Part shown: one piece after another, positions 33,202 through 44,900 of the stretch | Numbering within the stretch: position 1 is the stretch's first letter | Layout: each line of letters starts with the position of its first letter | Assembly: GCA_031286285.1 (NCBI GenBank) | Contig: JAITUN010000221.1 | Coordinates: 1 to 50,413, forward strand | DNA: 50,413 bases | Source: Bacteroidales bacterium | GTDB taxonomy: Bacteria; Bacteroidota; Bacteroidia; Bacteroidales; WCHB1-69 | Direction: 5' to 3' | Notes under the pieces: generated by a model | Told to the model about the DNA's origin: nothing | Seen by the model: the letters and a program-made list of their open reading frames with translations, nothing else | The model's database searches: none | Position numbers and translations under genes: made by a program

Positions 33202-35730
33202 TCACAAAACATTTTCTACTTTTACTTCCATCCTTTCCAATACAAAATTATAATCTAGAGTTACCTTTCTCTTGTCATCTATCCGGTTAAGCAGAATCTC
33301 TTCGGCAAGAACATCCTCAACATGCTTTTGGATTGCTCTTTTCAAGGGACGGGCGCCGTAGTTGCTATCCCATCCCGCTTCGGAAAGGAACTCTTTTGCA
33401 GCTTCTGTAACTGAGACTTCCAAACCCAAAGAAGCAACCCGCTTCAACACTTTGTTCAGCTCTATTTCAATGATTTTCACTACTTCAGGTTTTTGCAGGC
33501 TATTGAAATAGACTATATCATCAATACGGTTTAGGAATTCGGGGGCGAAATTCTTTTTGAGGGCATTCTCTAGAATACTGTGTTCAACTTTGCCTTTATT
33601 TGCTTGTGTTGCAGATGTAGAGAACCCTATTCCGGTTCCGAAATCTTTTAGTTCGCGTGAACCAATATTAGAAGTCATAATGATGATTGTATTTTTGAAA
33701 TCCACTTTTCTTCCTATACCATCTGTGAGTTGCCCATCATCAAAAACTTGTAGCAAAACATTGTACACATCATGATGTGCTTTTTCTATTTCGTCTAACA
33801 GCACAATTGAATAGGGTTTGCGGCGTACTTTTTCGGTAAGTTGTCCTCCTTCTTCATACCCCACATATCCTGGAGGTGCTCCAATTAATCGTGAGACGGT
33901 GTGTTTTTCCATATATTCGCTCATATCAAGTCTAATCATTGCGTCCTGAGAATCAAAGAGATAGTCTGCTAATACTTTAGCCAAATAAGTTTTACCTACG
34001 CCGGTTGGTCCTAAAAACACAAAAGTTCCAATCGGTTTGTTTGGATCTTTCAACCCAACTCTATTTCTTCTAATAGCTTTGGCAATTTTTAAAACTGCTT
34101 CATCCTGTCCAATTATTTTTCCTTCCAATTCCTGTGCCATGAGCATCAGTTTTTCGCTTTCATTTTTTGCGATACGTTTTACCGGCACACCGGTCATCAT
34201 TGCAATCACTTCTGCAACATCTTCATCTGAAACTTTTGCACGATTAGTATTGGATTGATTTTCCCACTCTTTTTTGCTTTTTTCTAAATCTTCTTCAACT
34301 CTTTTAGCTGCATCCCGATAATCAGCAGCCAACTGAAACTGTTGGTTTGCCACTGCTTCATTTTTCAGATTTTGCAAATCTTCAATCTGTTTTTCAAGGT
34401 CTATAATCTCTTTTGGAACATGTATATTTGTAATATGTACTCGGGAACCGGCTTCATCCAATGCGTCAATGGCTTTATCGGGCAGGCATCTATCCGTAAT
34501 ATATCGTGTTGAAAGTGCTACGCATGCTTGCAAAGCCGCCTCTGTATAGCTCACCAAATGGTGGTCTTCGTATCGGTCTTTGATATTTTTCAAGATTTCT
34601 AATGTTTCATCCACAGTAGTGGGTTCCAACATTATCTTTTGGAAGCGTCTTTCCAATGCTCCATCTTTTTCAATATACTGCCGATATTCATCCAAAGTAG
34701 TAGCTCCAATACATTGAATATCACCGTTTGCAAGAGCAGGTTTAAACATATTGGACGCATCTAAACTTCCCGGAGGGCTTCCTGCACCTACCATAGTATG
34801 TAATTCATCAATAAAAAGGATCACATCTCGATTTTTTTCCAACTCTGCGACTATCCCTTTCATACGCTCTTCAAACTGCCCGCGATACTTGGTACCTGCA
34901 ACTAAAGAAGCCATATCTAAACTTATAACTCGTTTGTTGAGTAAGGTACGTGATACTCTTCCTTGAGAAATTTTCATAGCAAGCCCCTCAGCAATAGCAG
35001 ATTTTCCTACACCAGGCTCGCCAATGAGGACGGGATTATTTTTTTTCCTTCTGCTCAAAATTTGAGCGATACGCTCCAACTCTTTCTCACGTCCCACAAT
35101 GGGGTCTAGTCTTCCTTCGGCGGCAAGTTTAGTTAAATCCTTGCCGAAACTGTCCAACATAGGTGTTGCACTTCGCTGCTGCCCTTTCTGTTTTTTACGA
35201 ACTTGTCTCCGGTCATCTTCTTCATCGTCATAGTCGTCATCATCAGTTCCTGCCATTGCAGCACCGAACCCAACTGGGGGTTCCTCTGTTTTTAGATCGG
35301 AAAGAACATTTTCATAGGTCATTCCGGTTTTACGCAACAATGACTTGATTGCATTATTCACTTCAGTTCGACCATCTTTCAAAATAGCCAGCACAAAGTG
35401 GATCATCTCAATATATTCACTTCGACACTCTTTTGAAACTAAATAGGCTAAACGGAAAAGATTTTCGGTTAAGACGTTAAACTTAACTGTATCAACTGTT
35501 GATTCACCTTTATACTCATTCTTTTCCAGTATTTCCTGAATTTGTGTACATAATTGTGCCGTATCAATTTTATACAAATCACAAATTTGTTGAACTGTAT
35601 TGAAAGAAGTTGTTTTAAAGATGGAAAGGGCCACATGCTCTACGCTAACAGAATTGTATCCATATTTAACTGCAAATATTTTCGCCTCTTCCAAGGCATT
35701 TTTCATCTCTTCGGAAAACTTAAAATTCAT
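33202..35730 (-). CDS. clpC: ClpC-type AAA+ unfoldase
   Basis: An 842-residue Hsp100 ATPase that unfolds proteins for ClpP or refolds them. It has an N-terminal Clp-N repeat domain (about 1-145) and a first AAA domain with Walker A GEPGVGKSA (about 238-246). A UVR-like coiled coil (about 455-490, with NEAVANQQFQLAADYRDAAK) marks ClpC rather than ClpB. The second AAA domain has Walker A GPTGVGKTY. A charged linker (DDDDYDDEEDDRRQ) precedes the first AAA domain. Confidence 0.95.
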   Translation of the reverse strand: MNFKFSEEMKNALEEAKIFAVKYGYNSVSVEHVALSIFKTTSFNTVQQICDLYKIDTAQLCTQIQEILEKNEYKGESTVDTVKFNVLTENLFRLAYLVSKECRSEYIEMIHFVLAILKDGRTEVNNAIKSLLRKTGMTYENVLSDLKTEEPPVGFGAAMAGTDDDDYDDEEDDRRQVRKKQKGQQRSATPMLDSFGKDLTKLAAEGRLDPIVGREKELERIAQILSRRKKNNPVLIGEPGVGKSAIAEGLAMKISQGRVSRTLLNKRVISLDMASLVAGTKYRGQFEERMKGIVAELEKNRDVILFIDELHTMVGAGSPPGSLDASNMFKPALANGDIQCIGATTLDEYRQYIEKDGALERRFQKIMLEPTTVDETLEILKNIKDRYEDHHLVSYTEAALQACVALSTRYITDRCLPDKAIDALDEAGSRVHITNIHVPKEIIDLEKQIEDLQNLKNEAVANQQFQLAADYRDAAKRVEEDLEKSKKEWENQSNTNRAKVSDEDVAEVIAMMTGVPVKRIAKNESEKLMLMAQELEGKIIGQDEAVLKIAKAIRRNRVGLKDPNKPIGTFVFLGPTGVGKTYLAKVLADYLFDSQDAMIRLDMSEYMEKHTVSRLIGAPPGYVGYEEGGQLTEKVRRKPYSIVLLDEIEKAHHDVYNVLLQVFDDGQLTDGIGRKVDFKNTIIIMTSNIGSRELKDFGTGIGFSTSATQANKGKVEHSILENALKKNFAPEFLNRIDDIVYFNSLQKPEVVKIIEIELNKVLKRVASLGLEVSVTEAAKEFLSEAGWDSNYGARPLKRAIQKHVEDVLAEEILLNRIDDKRKVTLDYNFVLERMEVKVENVL

Positions 35731-35822
35731 CTATCTCAATTTAAAACTTTGTTAATAACAATAATAGTGCCAAAATATTGTATGAAGAAAAGTTGTATTC
35801 TTGCAGCCTCAATAAAAAAACA

Positions 35823-36380
35823 ATGAAAATTATCCAAAATATCCTTGTTTCAGAAGACATTATTAACGAATATTTTTGCTGCGACCTTAGTTTATGCGGC
35901 GGAATGTGCTGTATTGAAGGTGATGTGGGCGCCCCGCTTGAACCCGAAGAAATATCAGATTTGGAAGATAACTACCCTATCTTTAGAAAATATATGACAG
36001 AAGAAGGAGTGCAAAAAATAGATAAAAACGGAACTTTTGATTATGACATGGAAGGATCTTTCGTTACTCCGCTTTTAAAAGATGAAAGTTGTGCTTTCGT
36101 TTTTTTTGAAAACAACATTGCCAAATGCGCCATCGAAAAAGCATTCTTTAAAGGCGAAATTGATTTTCAAAAACCAATTTCATGCCATTTATATCCTATC
36201 CGTGTTAAAATTTTGCCGGATTATCAAGCGTTAAACTACCACCGATGGGGTGTCTGCCAATCTGCCTGCAAAAAAGGAGAAACACTCAAATTGCCACTCT
36301 ATCAATTTTTAAAAGAACCTCTTATCAGAAAATATGGAGAAGATTGGTACTCCGAACTAAAAAAAAGCGCTACCTCTTGA
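35823..36380 (+). CDS. DUF3109-family cysteine-cluster protein
   Basis: A 185-residue protein, counted from the Met at 35823 (MKIIQNILVSEDI); the open frame extends 15 codons further upstream, but that part does not resemble the family. Cysteines CCDLSLCGGMCC near the N-terminus, then ESCAF, CAIEKAF, CHLYP and CQSACKKG, resemble the YkgJ-type zinc/iron cysteine cluster. The biochemical function is unknown. It is divergent from clpC, with a 92-bp shared promoter region. Confidence 0.88.
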   Translation: MKIIQNILVSEDIINEYFCCDLSLCGGMCCIEGDVGAPLEPEEISDLEDNYPIFRKYMTEEGVQKIDKNGTFDYDMEGSFVTPLLKDESCAFVFFENNIAKCAIEKAFFKGEIDFQKPISCHLYPIRVKILPDYQALNYHRWGVCQSACKKGETLKLPLYQFLKEPLIRKYGEDWYSELKKSATS

Positions 36381-36422
36381 CAAACGATTAAATATTTTAT
36401 TTTCGCCACAAATTCTTACATT

Positions 36423-37619
36423 ATGATAGTAGCAATTATTCTCTCCATTTTTTTATTAACCCCATTCTTTGTCATAACCATTTTTCGTAAATCAAAAGTC
36501 GGTAAAAGTATTGGTACTGTGATTATGGCTTATGCTGTGGGGGTTATCATGGCATTATTTTTTTGGCTTTCAGATATGTTTTCTATAAACGTGCTTTCAA
36601 TAAACAAAGTTGATTTAAAGGAGCTACAGGATTTGTTGATGAAGATCTCAGTTCCTTTAGCCATTCCGCTGATGTTGTTTAGCTCTAATTTCAAGTTGTG
36701 GGCTAAATCTTTGCCCAAAGCAGTTACTGCGCTTTGCACCGGCGTAGCGGCAGTTGTAGTGGCTGTGGTGATATCATTTCTGATTTTTAAGAATAAAGGA
36801 ATCACCGATTTAAATAAAATTGCCGGTATGATGACCGGACTCTATACCGGTGGAGCTATGAATTTTGCAGCCCTAAAGAGCATTTTAAAAACCGATGAAA
36901 CCATCGCCACACTTACATCTACCTTAGAAATGATTATCATTTTTCCGTTCTTGTTGTTTATTACCGCAGGGGGCTATAAATTATTTCGTTTGCTTTTGCC
37001 TTTTAAAGACCCGTTAGTGGTTGTAGATAAAAATGACCCAAATGATCATTCGGTATTAGTCGATGTGGAAGATTATAATAAGATGTTCTCAAAAAAAATA
37101 TTTCCAAAAACGATGCTTGGATTTCTGCTGTCGGTCGGTTTTCTCGTTATTGGGGCAGGACTTTCATTGCTCATTACAGGTAAATTAAACGAATTGGTAG
37201 TTATTTTCACCATCACTACCTTAGCTATTCTTGCCTCTTTTAATGAAAAAATACGAAACTTGCCCAAAACTTTCGAATTAGGAATGTTCTTTATATTGAT
37301 ATTCAGTGTAATAATGGCTTCTCAATTTGATGTTAGCAAACTCAACTCCGAAGCAATAAAAATTTTTCTCTTTGTGTTAAGTATCTCCTTGTTTGTTATT
37401 ATTTTGCACGTTATTTTATGTCGAATTTTCAAAGTTTCCGGCGACTTGTTTACCGTAGCCATCATTGCTTTAATCTGTTCTCCGCCTTTTGTACCCCCAA
37501 TAGTTGCCGCAATGGGAAATCGTAAAGTGTTGATTAGCGGAATCACAATTGGGCTTGTAGGGTACGCTGTTGGAAACTATTTGGGAACCGGAATCGCCTA
37601 TTTGTTGGGACTGTTTTAG
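36423..37619 (+). CDS. DUF819-family integral membrane protein
   Basis: A 398-residue membrane protein with about ten hydrophobic segments. The GLYTGGAMNFAALKSIL segment (about 140-157) and the C-terminal SPPFVPPIVAAMGNRKVL are characteristic of DUF819, a transporter-like family with no settled substrate. It follows the DUF3109 gene by 42 bp. The last base of its stop codon is the first base of a heptamer array. Confidence 0.88.
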   Translation: MIVAIILSIFLLTPFFVITIFRKSKVGKSIGTVIMAYAVGVIMALFFWLSDMFSINVLSINKVDLKELQDLLMKISVPLAIPLMLFSSNFKLWAKSLPKAVTALCTGVAAVVVAVVISFLIFKNKGITDLNKIAGMMTGLYTGGAMNFAALKSILKTDETIATLTSTLEMIIIFPFLLFITAGGYKLFRLLLPFKDPLVVVDKNDPNDHSVLVDVEDYNKMFSKKIFPKTMLGFLLSVGFLVIGAGLSLLITGKLNELVVIFTITTLAILASFNEKIRNLPKTFELGMFFILIFSVIMASQFDVSKLNSEAIKIFLFVLSISLFVIILHVILCRIFKVSGDLFTVAIIALICSPPFVPPIVAAMGNRKVLISGITIGLVGYAVGNYLGTGIAYLLGLF

Positions 37620-37646
37620 TGACAAGTTACGAGTTACAAGTGACAA
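37619..37646. repeat. Four-unit heptamer array at the DUF819 stop codon
   Basis: GTGACAA, GTTACGA, GTTACAA, GTGACAA. This array mixes the GTGA and GTTA forms, which is direct support for treating them as one family. It begins at the last base of the stop codon. Confidence 0.93.
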
Positions 37647-37717
37647 GAATTTTATTAATCTAAAAATAAAAGATGTTGCAGAGCGTTTTACAACTTGCAA
37701 CATCTTTTTGTCATTAT

Positions 37718-38821
37718 ATGAATTACCGAAAGTTTTTATTCGTTTTTTTTCTAACTTTTTCATTTGTATTGACAAATGCACAAGTTGCAAAATACAGCAA
37801 CGAATTTCTTTCTTTAGGGATTGGCGCACGAGGTTTAGCGATGTCAAACACAATGGTATCCATTTCTAACGACGTTTCTGCAGCCTATTGGAATCCTGCA
37901 GGTTTGGTGCGCATGGAACGCCCCTACCAATTAGCTGCCATGCACGCTGAATATTTCGCCGGTATCGCAAAATATGACTACATCGGCGCGGGATATAGAA
38001 TTGACAACAAACAAGCCGTAGCTTTCACATGGATCCGATTCGGAGTAGATAATATAATGAATACAACCGAATTGATTGACAAACAAGGAAATTTTGACTA
38101 TAATAAAATAACCTATTTTTCAGCCGCTGATAATGCATTTTTAATAAGCTACGCCTATAATTTTGAGAAAATTGCAGGACTCTCGGTGGGCGCTAATGCC
38201 AAAATTATTCGCAGAACTATTGGAAAATTTGCCGGCGCATGGGGATTCGGATTAGATGTTGGAGTACAATATAATTACAAAGGATGGCAAGTGGGCGCCA
38301 TGTTAAAAGATGCTACATCCACTTTTAATGCGTGGAGTTACAATTTAACTGACAGAGTGAAAGAAGTGCTTGAAGCTACCGGAAACGAATTGCCAAAAAA
38401 TGGATTAGAGTTAACTGTCCCAAAACTAAATATTGGAGCCGGAAAATATGTGGAATTTGGAAAAGGTTTTAACGGAACATTTGCCTTAGATTTTGATTGG
38501 ACTTTCGATGGAAAAAGAAATACGTTGATTAAGAGCAAACCACTCTCTATTGACCCCCACCTTGGAATGGAGTTTGCTTACAAAAATATTGTTGCAATAA
38601 GAACAGGTATTGGAAACTTCCAACAAATTCCTTATTTCGACGGAAAAAATAAATTCTCATGCCAAATTAATCTTGGAATTGGTGTGGGAATCAAAGATAT
38701 GGTTTTTATTGATTATGCTTTTACCGACTTGGGTAATCTTTCTATTGCATTGTATTCGCATGTCTTTTCTCTTAAAGTAACGATTGATTCTTTCAAAAGT
38801 AAAAAGAAAAAGGACAATTGA
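37718..38821 (+). CDS. PorV/PorQ-family outer-membrane protein
   Basis: A 367-residue predicted barrel, counted from the Met at 37718, which gives a clean signal peptide (MNYRKFLFVFFLTFSFVLTN, then AQ). The mature start (FLSLGIGARGLAMSNTMVS) and DVSAAYWNPAGLVRM are hallmarks of PorV/PorQ proteins in the FadL-like group. PorV is the T9SS shuttle that takes cargo from the translocon to the sortase complex. Several paralogues usually exist, so this need not be PorV itself. It directly precedes two large surface proteins, the first of which has a T9SS sorting domain. Confidence 0.87.
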   Translation: MNYRKFLFVFFLTFSFVLTNAQVAKYSNEFLSLGIGARGLAMSNTMVSISNDVSAAYWNPAGLVRMERPYQLAAMHAEYFAGIAKYDYIGAGYRIDNKQAVAFTWIRFGVDNIMNTTELIDKQGNFDYNKITYFSAADNAFLISYAYNFEKIAGLSVGANAKIIRRTIGKFAGAWGFGLDVGVQYNYKGWQVGAMLKDATSTFNAWSYNLTDRVKEVLEATGNELPKNGLELTVPKLNIGAGKYVEFGKGFNGTFALDFDWTFDGKRNTLIKSKPLSIDPHLGMEFAYKNIVAIRTGIGNFQQIPYFDGKNKFSCQINLGIGVGIKDMVFIDYAFTDLGNLSIALYSHVFSLKVTIDSFKSKKKKDN

Positions 38822-38863
38822 TAAGTTCAACTTTCTCTTCTTTCTAAATTATAAATCAATAAA

Positions 38864-38893
38864 TTGGTAAAAAAAAACTATCTTTTTTACCAA
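38864..38893. terminator. Perfect 11-bp-arm inverted repeat between PorV-like and giant genes
   Basis: TTGGTAAAAAA (38864-38874) and TTTTTTACCAA (38883-38893) around an 8-bp loop. It could be an AT-rich terminator for the upstream gene. It also ends only 7 bp before the -33 region of the giant gene, so an operator role is possible. No such repeat precedes the tandem paralogue. Confidence 0.5.
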
Positions 38894-38900
38894 AAAATGG

Positions 38901-38926
38901 TTGCATTCAATATTTTTCTACTTTTG
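38901..38926 (+). promoter_or_regulatory. Promoter of the giant adhesin-like gene (TTG, 15 bp, TACTTTTG)
   Basis: The -7 box TACTTTTG (38919-38926) is exact. TTG (38901-38903) lies 15 bp upstream, slightly shorter than usual. The sequence after the -7 box (GCTGCCAATTATATTTAATA) is similar to that after the -7 box of the paralogue at 48154. Confidence 0.55.
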
Positions 38927-38955
38927 CTGCCAATTATATTTAATACAAAATAATT

Positions 38956-41900
38956 ATGAAAAAAATCTATCTTTTTCTTTTAAGTATTTTTTTTCTGAAT
39001 CTTTTTTCTCTTAACGCTCAAAACACAGATGGTACTGATTTTTGGGTAACGTTTGGAGGAAACTATCTTACTAATATGTATAATGCAAATCAAGTTAATC
39101 TGCAAATACGTATTGTATCCAGAGATAATCCTACTTGGGTAAAAATTGAGTTTACCGAAACAGGTTATACCGAAACCTATTCTTTACCTGCCAATAAAGT
39201 AGAAACTATTAATTTAGGATCTGCTCAAAAACTTGCAGCCTACAATAATTATAGTTCAACTACGCAAAATCAAAAAAGTATTCATATTACCAGCGGCGAA
39301 CCTATTACCGCTTATGCCATGAATGCGGCTCAAAATTCTACAGATGCTACTAATATTTTACCTATTACAGCTTTGGGTAATGAATACTACCAAATATCAT
39401 ACAGAGCCAGATCCAATAATGTTCGTGATGCGTATGCAGTGATTGCTACTGAACCTCAAACTCAAATAAGACATAATGGCGCTCTTGTTACCACACTTGT
39501 TAATGTTGGAGATGTTTATTATAGAACTAGCGCCAGCTCAAACCCAAGTATGACCGGCGCTCATGTAGAAGCTGACAAACCGGTCGCTTTTTTTGCACTT
39601 TGTCAAGGCGCATTTATTCCGTATGGAACCACTCTTGGTGGCGATCATTTAATGCAACAGTTGTCGCCCGTAAACACATGGGGCAAGAAATTTTTCGTTC
39701 CGGTTTCCGGTTCCGGTCCCGATAGGGTACGTGTTGTGGCATCTAAATCCGACACATACATTACACTAAATGGCGGGACACTTATTACTTCAAATGTAGA
39801 AAATGCAAAAACTACTTTAGCTGATCCTTTGGGACCCGGCGATTATGTTGAGATTGAAGTAAATTCCACTAATTCAGGTTGCTATATACATGCTACTGAA
39901 CGAATAGGGGTTTGTACTTATCTTAAGTCTCAAACCAGTGGCGGATCTCATCAATCTGATCCTGCTCAAGCCTGGCTCCCCGCCATTGAACAAACAGCCC
40001 CCGAAGCGATGCTCGCCCCCTTTATTCCCGATAACAGCTTCGGAGGCAATTCGATGTTGACCCCGGGAAATGGCGGAAAACATTTCGCCTTAATTATTAC
40101 CCCTACTGCAACAAAAACAAATACAGAAGTATTCGAAAATAAAACTCCCAAAAGTTTGGTAAATGCAAACTGGAAAGATAATACCTTTGCAGGGATGTCA
40201 TATTATCTGCTGCAATTAACCAATGATGCTGATATTGCATACGAATTCTTTAACCCCGCAAAACTTTTGGTTATGGGGTATGGAATCGGAGATAACGAAT
40301 CTTACTACTATCTCGGCTTCTCCGCACAAAGAGATTTAGATGTTACTTTTTCTATTGATGATGAGAATATTTGGGAGGAAGATGTGATTTGTAAACATTC
40401 CATCATTATCAGCGCAGAAATTGATGATAATGATGTGGAAGATGTTACATGGGATATTGATGGAGAAAGAATTGAAGACTTTAACGGGCTTTTTACATGG
40501 CCCTATGAGTTAGAGTTTCCTACAGGAAATTACATCATTCAGATGAACTATACCCTTGATGGTCCACGCACTTTTACTAGAACATTGAAAATTGGGGGAG
40601 AGATATCCGCTTCCGAATCTCCGGCAGGATGGGGTAACGTTACAGGAACAGGTTGCTTTGAAGCCGGTACCACGGCTACATTAACTGCCACTCCATCAGA
40701 TTATATGTATAGATTTTTGAATTGGACTAACGATGACGGAATCTCGGTTTCTACTGATCAAACCATTTCATTCACAGTAACCGGAGACAGTACGCTGACT
40801 GCTAACTTTGAACTAAATACTTTCAATGTAAATCTGTCGGCAACCCCATCTATCGGAGGAACAACTTCCCCTGATCTTGAAGATATTCTTTACGGTACGG
40901 AAATTACCGTAACAGCATCCCCCGAAGATTGCTACAATTTTATCAATTGGACCGCAAATGGCAATGAAGTTGAAACCGAACTTGATTTTACTTTTATTAT
41001 CACAAGTGATACTACTTTGGTGGCTAACTTTGAAATTAAAAAATTTACCATTGATTTGTCGGAAGATCCATCAGGCTCCGGATGGGTTTCAGGCGGTGGA
41101 TTAAATATTGATTGCGGCAAAAAAATAACTGTTCGTGCTTTCGCCGACCCATACCACAATTTTGTAAACTGGACGGAAAATGGCGATATTGTTTCTCCTA
41201 CCGTTGATTATGAATTTACTGTAAGTGGAGATCGGTTTTTAGTGGCTAACTTTGAACCCAAAAAATACAACATCACCCTTACAGCCTTAGTTGGCGGGAG
41301 TGTTAGTGGAAATGGTACAAACATTCCTTACGGAGAATCATTTACCGCTGAAGCTTTCCCCGACACACACTACAAATTTGGATATTGGTCGGAAGCGGAA
41401 AACGGATTGCCTGTTACTTCTGATAATCCATATATTATTCCTTTAGTTAACCGTAATCTTAATCTGATTGCTCACTTTATTCCTGAAACTTATACTATTA
41501 CAGTTATTTCTGACCCAAAAGAGGGAGGGCTTGCTTTTAGCAACGGCACTACTTTCAATTTTTACGATGATGTTATCGTGTGGGTTGAAGAAACATTTAT
41601 CGGCTATGCTTTTGCCGGTTGGACAAAAGATGGAGTTCCTGTCTCAATACAGGAAAGAGATACTTTTAAAGTTACGGAATCTTGTACTTATGTTGCTAAT
41701 TTCGTTAAGAAAAGCTACGAAATTTCTGTAGAAGCAAACCCGAAGTGGGGAGGGATCGTTTCAGTTTTAGGAGACAAATTGTTTTATGTTCATGGAGAGG
41801 AAGTAACCGTAAGCGCTAAACCCGCACCTGAATTTGACCCCATCTTTGAATTTGTAAACTGGACAGAAAATGGAGTATGGGCTTCCGACAGCGCTAATTA

Positions 41901-44900
41901 TACATTTACCGTTACCTGCGCCCGCCATTTGGTGGCTAATTTTAAGTATAAAACCTACGAAGTTATTGTGGAAGCAAATCCCGACATCGGAGGTGAGGTT
42001 ACCGGTGGCGGGATCTATTCCCATGGAGATAAAGTAGTTGTTTCGGCAGAAGCTTACACCGGATACAGTTTTATTAACTGGACTGAAGAGGGCGTGCCGC
42101 AATCCTCTGTACCCGATTATGATTTTAACATTACAGACTCCCGCCTTTTGACAGCCAACTTTGAATTAAAAGCTTTCAAAGTGAACTTGTCGGCAAACCC
42201 ACACCCAGGCGGCGACGTGGATGCCGATATTGATATTACCGGTTTTATTCCCTATAATACACTAATTACCGTATATGCTTATCCTAAACCCAATTACCAT
42301 TTCGTGAATTGGACAGAGAATGGTGATGTAATAAACGGAGCAGGAGATGTATATCAGTTCCCTGTTATCAATAACCACGATTTAGTTGCTAATTTTGAAA
42401 AAGATACTTACGATATTGTTCTTTTGTCAGCCCCTCCCCAAGCGGGAACATTGGGAGCCGATATTCCCCTTACAAATATTCCTCATGGAACACAAATAAC
42501 AGTATTTGCAACTCCCAATAATCCATTTTTTACTTTTTTAAATTGGACAGATACAGACGGCATAGTAGTGTCACCGGGACCTAACTCTAATTATACATTT
42601 ACGGTAACAGGACCAGATACGTTGGTTGCAAATTTTAAAGCAGAAACCCATCTCATTACCGTATCGGCAGATCCTGATGCGGGTGGCTCCGTTTCCGGCG
42701 GTGGCACCTACGAACACGATGCTGAAATTACGATATCGGCAAGTACCGATGAATGCTATGACTTTTTATATTGGACAGAAGCAGATACAATATTTTCTTA
42801 TGAAACAGATTTTCAAATTATTGTAGATTCAGACAGAGATTTTGTGGCTGTTTTTGAAATTAAGAATTTTATGGTTACGGCGCTACCAAATCCGGAAGAG
42901 GGCGGTACGATTTCCATGGATAATGTTCCGATGGACACAGTTTACATAGACTGTGGAGACAAAATTACCCTAATAGCCACACCCGAAATTGGCTACCGTT
43001 TTGTGGGCTGGACAGAAAATGGGATCCCCGTTCATCCTCTTCCATCCTATACTTTTGATGTTAAAGAGCCTCATCATCTCATCGCAAATTTTGAGTATGT
43101 AACCTGCACAATTACCCTTTTGGTGGATCCTCCTTTTACGGGAACTGCTGAAACAAGCGGAGTCTATCCCTTAGGTTCCGAAATCACAGTTCATGCAACC
43201 CCATTCATTGAATATCAATTTGTGAACTGGACCGAAAATGGCAAAGTGGCTTCAATTGTGGCTGATTATACTTTTATAGTAGAGGGAGATAGAGAATTAA
43301 CCGCTCATTTTGACTGGAAAACTTTCGAAGTTACTATTTCCGCCGATCCTACCTATGGTGGCGATGTGGATGCCGATATTGACCTTACACTTCCTATTCC
43401 TTACAATACAGAAATAACCGTATATGCCTATCCCAGAGCTAATTATCATTTTGTAAATTGGACAGAGGATGGAGTGGTAATCCCCGGTGCCGGTGACGTA
43501 TATCAGTTCCCCGTTATTAATAACCATAATTTGGTTGCTCATTTTGAAGAGGATACTTATGAAATTATTCTTTTGGTAAATCCGTCCCAAGCGGGAACAA
43601 CGGGCGCAGACTATCCCCTTAATGATGTTCCTCATGGAACGCAACTTACCATATTTGCAACGCCACTAAACGGATTTTTTACTTTCTTAAATTGGTCAAG
43701 AAAAGATGGCACAATCGTATCGCCCGGTCCTAATTCTAACTATACATTTACAGTAATTGGTCCCGATACTTTGGTTGCCAACTTCCTGACTGAAACATTC
43801 GATATCACTTTATTGAAAGAACCGGACGAAGGCGGTACGGTGGCGTGTGATATGGATCTTGACGATATTCCTTACTTATCGCTGATAACCATCACTGCAA
43901 CTCCCGACCCATGCTACGATTTTGTATGCTGGATGGAAGCCGATACCGTATTTACTTACGAGCCCGAATTTCAAATTATTGTTGATGCAGAGCGTACTTT
44001 TACCGCTGTTTTTGAGATAAAGACGGTAATGGTTACCGCCATAGCCGATCCGGATGTGGGCGGCACGGTCTCTATTGACACGGTTTACATTGATTGCGGA
44101 GAGTTTACCGTAACAGCCACTCCGGAAATCGGATACCGGTTTATTAACTGGACTGTAAACGGTGATGTTGGTCCTACCAACCCTGTTTATACGGCTATTT
44201 TTACGGACACCACCCATTTGATTGCGAACTTTGAGTATGTTACCTACGTAATTAATTTATATCCAAGCCCATTTGGTCATGGTACTGCTTATGAAAGCGG
44301 CGTTTATCCTTTGGGATATGAATTAACCGTTCACGCACAAGCCAACCCCGGATATATGTTTTTACACTGGACCGAAGAGATTGAAGAGGAACTTGATACG
44401 GTTTCAACGATTGCCGATTATACTTTTATCGTGGACAGAGACCGTGATTTGACGGCTCATTTCACAACCGATTCACTTGATGTCATTTTATTTGTGAATC
44501 CGATGATTCCTTTGGGCGGAACGGTGGTAGGTGGCGGACTCAGAATTCCTTACGGAGAATGGACCGACATTTTGGCGACCCCCGAACCTCATTTTGAATT
44601 TGTAAATTGGACTATTAAAGAAACCGGTGCAATATTTAAAAACGATGCCTCCTATTCCTTTCCGGTAATCCAATCTTTAAATTTGGTGGCTAATTTTAAG
44701 ATAAACAAATACGAAATCACCCTCACCCCTAACCCAACAAGTGGCGGCGATGTGGAAGGTGCCGGAAGCTATGATTTTGGAACTTCCATAACCGTAACAG
44801 CTATCCCAGCCTTGCATTATGATTTTGACAACTGGACAGAAAACGATGGGGTGGTCTGGGTAACAGAAGATTATCCATTTACAGTAGAAGGACCCCGCGA

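Noticed and set aside
35778-35822. Upstream start of the DUF3109 gene
   Set aside because: The 15 extra residues are not family-like, and the Met at 35823 gives the usual N-terminus.
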